Of a stretch of DNA of 64,000 nt, positions 58,296-64,000 are shown in pieces. Each line of letters begins with the position of its first letter. Within the stretch, counting starts at the first letter, position 1. The notes under the pieces were generated by a model. The model saw nothing but the letters and a program-made list of their open reading frames with translations. It was not told the DNA's origin and did not search any database. Position numbers and translations under genes: made by a program. Origin of the DNA: Umbelopsis ramanniana AG (lineage: Eukaryota > Mucoromycota > Umbelopsidomycetes > Umbelopsidales > Umbelopsidaceae); the NCBI RefSeq assembly GCF_025399195.1, contig NW_026252096.1:186001-250000 (forward strand), in the 5' to 3' direction.

Positions 58296-61200
58296 TTAAT
58301 CATCTTCTTGAGCGTAGTAGAACTTGCATTCTTCTATTTGACGCTCGATTTCGTCCGTGTCTGGTTGCTTAATGCAACTCCAGCTACGATTCAGTATTTC
58401 TTCCAGGGGGAGATGACCCACCAATGTTCTAAGAAATCATGTTATAACATTGTAATTTGGTCGTTTCAAACACGGGTAGTATAGATTATGTTACCTTCTG
58501 GGTGCGGTCTTCAAACAGTGCTCAGCGTCCATTTGCAAATCTAGGACACTGTCATAGTGAGCTCCAGGACTAAACCCAATTCGAAGAGAATGCTCCTTTT
58601 CTGTAGATGACAGCTGTCGCTCATACAGCTCAAATGTGATTTGAGTTAAGTCTGCATTTTTGCGTACAAAAGGACGGTTAGTATATGGCTGTGAGGTTTA
58701 ATGAAACGGAGAATGGTTATCCGGCGAAAGCGTCGACTTACAATCAAGTTCAGGTAGCATTGAACGAGGAGTTTTGGTGGGTATACCTGTCTGGAATATC
58801 AAATTCAGCAGGGTATGCACGTGTGACTCTAACAATCGCAAGCATATCAGTGATATTGTCATCGGACATGTCGTATTTTAAATTGTTCACTAACCTTTGG
58901 TAAAGTACAACCTAGTTCGAGGGTCATCGAGTGCCTTGATTTCCTCCAGATCTTTCATTATCTTCTTCATTAATGGTAAACTGATGAGCATACCAATTTC
59001 TCTTTGCTCTTCGTCAGTCATACCAAATTCCTGTGGTGCAATGAAGTCGAAGAGTATCCTCACGCAGTGGTACAGCCTCTTCAAGTCTTGCAATCCATCA
59101 TCAACTTTCCACAAGTTGGATTCGGTTGATGCTCTTGAGTAGGTATCAGAAACGTCGCTTTTCCTTGGCGGTGGTATGGTATCTTGGTCCACAAAGATAG
59201 TCGTCATAAAAGCTCGATTATGTAAGGCATCGTACTTCAAGGTATCATACAATTCTGGTATTTTGGATGGTGCGAATAACTTCACGTTTTGTTCTTCTCG
59301 GTCGATTTCACTTGCGCTCGAGTTACTTTCAATGTCATCAGTATCGTCATCGAAGCAAAAGTCTTTGAAATGGCGCTCCCATCGTTCCTTAAACAAGGCA
59401 GGTGATTCGTGGCAGCACCATCGACGCTGAATCGATTCAATATCCATGGATGCAAAATTGTTGCGCATGATCTGCCTGAGCTGACGCATGAGGCTGACAA
59501 TCTCTTTAGCAATCACGCCAGGATGGCTTGCTTGTGACTTCCGTGATTGTTGATCGCTTGTGCCTGCCGTAGAGTCCGGGACTGAGGACAACGCTTCCTT
59601 CAACTTGATCTTGACTCTGTCGCATTGCTCTTTTGCAGCATTGCTATCGTCCAGGAGAACTTTGCTCTCAGTAATGATGCCTTCCAAATCATCTACACCA
59701 CCTAAGAAGGACCTGGCAAAAACGTCCGCTGTAATTTTTTTTCGTAAGATAAGAGGTGAGAACTGAGAGGGTAAAAAAAAAACCAATTTTAGAAATAGCT
59801 TTGTTTGACATACCAGTGGCTCTTACTCGACGTTCTGAACTACTATAGATCTTGACGTTGTTTTGGAGTAAATTTCGATTCATGATTATCATATCCTTTC
59901 TCAAATTGTTCCCAAAATCTCGAGCCTGATGTAGACCAGCATGAGTGAATTCACCACCCCACTTCACGATAAGCTGAATTTTGACCAGATTGCCTGACTC
60001 CATTTCAAAATACGGTTTGAGTTGAACTTTGGTTCCAGGCATTTCACTTTTCTTGTTCAGAATTTCAAGAATGTTGTCCAGCTTCTCCTCGTCTTCCAGC
60101 AGTTCATTTTTGGCAATGACGGTGGCGCTTTGGAATTCAGCAAGTTGATGTTTTTGGCGAAACACTACTTCTTTCTCACTGCCTTGCAAAAGATCCACAA
60201 ATGGTTTTGATGTAACATAGATTTTGAATTTTTGCTTTGGGGTTCGATCGGCGTGCCTCAAGACGGCTACAAATCCTTTAAGTCGCCAGGAGTGCTCTGG
60301 AGATATCTCCGGAGGAATATCGATGATGGAATTTCTTCGACGCACAGATCTCTTGAATGCATCACTCAGAATTCGAGCGCAATTATCGTAGTATGATTCG
60401 CTTCCTTTCACAAATGACCAACCATTGACATCGATGACATATGATTTGCCGTTGACTCGGAGCAAGTCAAACCCACATATGGTTTGTCCAAAGGCGGCCG
60501 ATAACTTGCGCGCCATCTCTTTTTCCTCAGGAGTGAGCTCAACACAATAGCGAATTTCTTTTCCATCCGTGTTTCGTTTAACATGTCCATCTACTACAGG
60601 TGATCTGTGAAACGATGACTCAATATAAGATTGCAGATTTGCCCAAAAGGTGACCAGAGGATACATACTTGCGAGTTTCAGCGTGTGTATAGTTCGGGCC
60701 GACAGTATAAACTTTAACATCTTCTGCGTTATCGACATTCATGAACTGTTCATAAATATAGGAACCTTCATCTCGAGGACGGTTTAGGTCTTTGTCGTAT
60801 TCACTTGATTTGTTTCCAACCTATGAGTAGACAAAGATTGAGCTGACTGACAAATGCAACGCTTCACTGCTCATGACCACCTACTTTTCGAAACAGTCTA
60901 CGACCGCCTTCGCCACCGCTGAAATAGATGTTGATATTGTGATTTTCGCCGTCTACAGGCTTCTCAACATAAGGTTTGCTCAACGTTTCACCATTAACTC
61001 GAATTCCGTCTTCGAGTATTTCTAGATCAAGCTCGCCGGAATATGTATCCTTTATCAATTGTTCCAAGTCCATTCCATTTCTTCGCTTAAAGGCCTTTGC
61101 GGCTTCAGGTTCAATGGTTGGGCCTCCATCTCGAGAGACAGCAAGTCTATAGGGGGTAGGAACACCAATCTTATTCAAAATGGTCAGGACAATACGACGG

Positions 61201-61773
61201 TCCCAAAGCAGATGCTGCATCGGTAGCGAATTGACACTGTAGGGTCGACGAAGCTTGGTATACTGTATAGCCTTTTCAAGAGGGAACCCGGATGAAAAAA
61301 ATGATATTAAGAAATCACACCCCGGCCATTTCTCGATATCTATTGCAGGTTGGGTGATGATGAGTCGGACTTGTAAACCTACAGAAATTTCTAAAGGCAG
61401 ACGGATCTAATTACCTTCATCTAAAATCGTTTTGTCGCCAAAGATAACGATTTCAAAATCACCATGTGCAAGAAGTCGGTTCAATATGTATCGCATAGGC
61501 TTTGATCTTGCTTTGCAATCCATGGCACAAACACCAACGACATCTAATGACACAAATAATGGGAGAGAAGATGTTACGGTTTTAGCAGGTCAGATGTGCA
61601 CACGTGAGGAGATGTGCAACTTCCGTTGCCAATAAGAATGTACGTTTACATTTTGCTCTATTTAGAGTAGGTGAAGGAGGGGTGGGGAACACAGGCGATG
61701 TAAATCCAGTGGGAGGCATGTGCGCTGCCATTTCCGAGTCATTGTTGGAAGGTTCCGTTTTAACAAATGGCAT
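58296..61773 (-). CDS. VIP1: Diphosphoinositol-pentakisphosphate kinase (VIP1/PPIP5K/Asp1)
   Basis: Nine exons: 61650-61773, 61415-61543, 60885-61339, 60669-60820, 59814-60604, 58895-59728, 58742-58828, 58495-58651 and 58296-58428, 953 residues. The N-terminal ATP-grasp kinase has [60 protein letters not shown] and [20 protein letters not shown]. The C-terminal histidine-phosphatase domain has [17 protein letters not shown] and later [20 protein letters not shown], so both the pyrophosphate kinase and opposing phosphatase seem present. The enzyme adds a 1-position diphosphate to IP6/IP7. In yeasts it controls phosphate signalling, polarity and septins. A CACGTG lies 213 bases upstream. Confidence 0.96.
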
Positions 61774-62716
61774 AGCGTATATACAGGGGTAACAACGCTT
61801 ATCGTATGTAGACCAACGTTGGTTTCAGTGATTGCACAAAGGGAAATGTCAAGCTTGAAAAAGAGAAAGAACGCAAAGAGAAAAGTCGAAAATGACGCTT
61901 AGCTGTTGACTGGTCGACTGCTTTTTTGCCCCACTGGCCATGCCAAAAATGATTCAAACCCAAAATCAATCTTCATAGACGCTGTCACGTGTAATTGCGT
62001 TACTTGTATGAGATCAAAGATGTCAAAACTGTGCCATGTACTTGGCAATGACGGCCACGAAAGATTCCAGCCATTGAGTCAGTGCTGGTATTATGAAACT
62101 ATTCTACTTTTTTAATGTACAATAGGAGTTCATGGGACCCAAACTTTGCTGGCAAGATATTATTCTCAGCGTTCTCAAGTTTTTGACTCCGTCTCAAACG
62201 TTGTGCATATCTACCACTACGCAGTGGGCTCAAGGGTTGTTAACTGCTACAGAAATTCCCGATTGGCTTCATCATTCTGATAACAGTGTGAAATGAACTT
62301 CCTAATAATTAGGAAGCTTTGGGTAGCTGATTGTCTTTCTCCAGTCGGTACCATTGTCTTGGGCACATTGAGTGCAGCTGAGATTTTGAGAGGACGAGCT
62401 TCCGACCGACGCTCAGTCATTTTTGCAAGTGTGTCATTGGCTATATTGGAAATAATGTGGAGTAATGTGTTGTCGCCACAAATGTACAAGTACGCTAAAT
62501 TAATGGTCGGCTTGTCAGCAAGGTTAGATTATATCCATTCTGCATACTGTGCGATCAGATAACTTCGCTATTATACAATAAACTATCTTAAGCGGAGCCC
62601 ATTACAGATAAAGAATTGTATTGCAATATAACAAGTATGACAGGAAGCGGATTTACAATGGAGGTCAGAAGATATAATGATCTTGGGATAAATTATTTTT
62701 TACCTTCCTTAGTTGT
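61774..62716. other. Intergenic, 0.9 kb
   Basis: Between the VIP1 start (minus) and the 3' end of the DUF4097-type gene (minus). Overlapping open frames at 62247-62489 (minus) and 62293-62562 (plus) have no known domain. CACGTG at 61986-61991. Confidence 0.45.
61986..61991. promoter_or_regulatory. E-box CACGTG upstream of VIP1
   Basis: CACGTG within CTGTCACGTGTAA, 213 bases upstream of the VIP1 start; shares GTCACGTGT with the ERG8 site. Confidence 0.3.
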
Positions 62717-64000
62717 TCAAACATAGGTTAGGGTAGCTGGTGCATGCTTTGTAACGATTTGTATTCTGCCTTCCCGGTATTCAGACTTGTCTGACTCAGG
62801 TACCTTACGGCCACTTTTGTATTCCTTTTCGCTCTTCTCAAACACAATATTTAAAGGGTTTGGTGCTTCGACAGTAGCCGTCTTGTGAGCAGTGGAGACA
62901 TCAAATGTACCAATGACAGTATCGGGCTAAGAAGAGGTGTCAGTTCATCAATCGTTCAACAGTATTGATGATAAACGATATAACACTTACCACTTGCACG
63001 TCGACCAAACTATGGCTTGTTTCCGCATACACTTCAATCCTCTTCTTGCTGTCATCTAGGCCGATTTTAAGATCGACGCTTGCGTGACTAGTAGTGGCCT
63101 TGATTTGCTGTCCGATAACAACATCGGCTTTGATGGATGAGTTGTTGGTAATCATTTTGACTTTCCTTCCAACGACCTTGCTAGGGATAATCTTTCCGTT
63201 GCTGGTATACAGGTCCACATCACTACCAGGGGCTTCGTAATTTCCACTGATCGTTGCATTGGAAGTTGAGATATTGAGATCGCCACCAGTCTCTTCAAGT
63301 CTGCAGTTGCTATCAATCTTTGCGTTGGTGGTCTTCAATGTTATATCTTTTCTTGCTATGAAGTTACCCTCTATTCTGGCGTTGGTTGTCTGGACCTTGA
63401 CGTCGTTACCAGTAGCATTGATATCTGAGATCTTCGCATTTGTAGTTTTGATAGAGATGTCTTTGCCATTGTAATCACCAGAGATATACCCATTGCTAGT
63501 TGAAACTTTGATCCTTGCTGAATTGACTTTCAGTTGCACGTAGCCACTGCTACTTTGGATATTCGCACACTTGACAGCATTAATTGCTCCTTTGATGAAG
63601 TTGTTGGTGGTAGTGATTGAAACATCGCTCGCCTCAGCATTCATTTCGACAGCACCGTTAGTAGATTTTGCTTTGATATAGTTTTTAGCCACAAAATATC
63701 CGTTGATTTGTCCGTTAGTGGTTTCAAGCGTTATGTCCTCAGCGCTACTTGCCTATAAATTTGACAGTTCATCAGCATTGCGTCAACTTCAAAACGTAAT
63801 CTTTCCTTACATACCAAGGCCTTGATGGGACCATTAGTAGTTATGAAAGTCAAGTGGTTCGCATTAACGGTCTAGTGATGGACGACGATTTAGCATTGTA
63901 AACTGAGTCAAAAACAGCGCGCACCCAGAAAACTTGTACTGACCTCAAAATTGATTCGGCCATTTGTGGTTCGAAGGTCGATCTCTCCAATAACGATATC
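62717..64000 (-). CDS. Repetitive DUF4097-type beta-solenoid protein, 5' part missing
   Basis: Runs off the right edge. Visible exons: 63944-64000, 63815-63871, 62991-63752 and 62717-62926, 362 codons to the stop. The product is a run of roughly 16-24 residue beta units, most with a TTNGxI, TTNAKI or TSNGxI core (DLRTTNGRINFE, TLETTNGQINGYF, SIKTTNAKISDINATGNDVK, QTTNARIEGNF). This is the pattern of the DUF4097 putative adhesin family, a right-handed beta-solenoid. Each small exon carries one repeat, so exon and repeat edges coincide. The C-terminal 70 residues leave the pattern and end with KHAPATLTYV. Location and function unknown; no membrane span in the visible part. Confidence 0.85.

Overview
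This is a gene-dense stretch of a fungal nuclear chromosome, most likely from an early-diverging fungus (Mucoromycota, Mucorales-like). Nearly every gene is split by short GT-AG introns, mostly 50-100 bases. The gene set is eukaryotic and fungal (Anp1/Mnn9-type glycosyltransferase, mitochondrial GrpE, complex I 24 kDa subunit, CDC42, CDC50, ERG8). A pterin-dependent phenylalanine hydroxylase, a transmembrane ADAM protease and a CofD/YvcK-like protein fit a zygomycete-grade fungus better than a yeast. The species cannot be fixed from the sequence alone. About 29 protein genes are supported, one cut by the left edge and one by the right edge. For spliced genes, exon ends were chosen so that splice sites, reading phase and conserved motifs all agree.

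Layout: 0-8 kb holds the 3' end of a SWIRM-domain gene, CDC42 (minus), an Anp1/Mnn9-type glycosyltransferase (plus), NDUFV2 (minus) and an AIG1/FAR-17a-like membrane hydrolase (minus). 9-20 kb holds CDC50 (plus), ERG8 (minus), a Kes1/Osh4-like sterol/PI4P carrier (minus), a decayed unrecognised segment, an ADAL-type adenosine deaminase (plus) and DPM1 (minus). 20-31 kb holds an NRBF2/Atg38-like protein, a PhyH oxygenase, a CREB-like bZIP factor and an unknown disordered protein (all minus), a Q-rich single-pass membrane protein (plus) and ATG5 (minus). 31-39 kb holds PI31 (plus), the CofD/YvcK-like gene (plus), an unknown single-exon gene (minus) and phenylalanine hydroxylase (plus). 39-50 kb holds the ADAM protease (minus), a secreted GH27 alpha-galactosidase (plus), a SulP sulfate transporter (plus) and GrpE/Mge1 (minus). 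50-64 kb holds an Osh6/7-like lipid carrier, a TBL1/SIF2 WD40 protein and an NPC2/ML lipid carrier (all minus), ribosomal protein uS7 (plus), the VIP1/PPIP5K inositol pyrophosphate kinase (minus) and a repetitive DUF4097-type protein running off the right edge (minus).

There are no bacterial-style operons. Some genes share themes. Lipid and membrane trafficking: CDC50, two different ORPs, NPC2, ERG8. Autophagy: ATG5 and the Atg38-like protein. Glycosylation: DPM1 and the Anp1/Mnn9-type enzyme. Clustering beyond chance is not shown. No intact transposon, CRISPR array, rRNA or tRNA was seen. No clearly new multi-gene system was found. The best leads are the zygomycete-type phenylalanine hydroxylase, the transmembrane ADAM, the eukaryotic CofD/YvcK-like gene, the DUF4097 repeat protein, several micro-exons, a GC-AG intron, an A15 tract between near-perfect 16-bp repeats, and recurring CACGTG and TGACGTCG-like promoter motifs.
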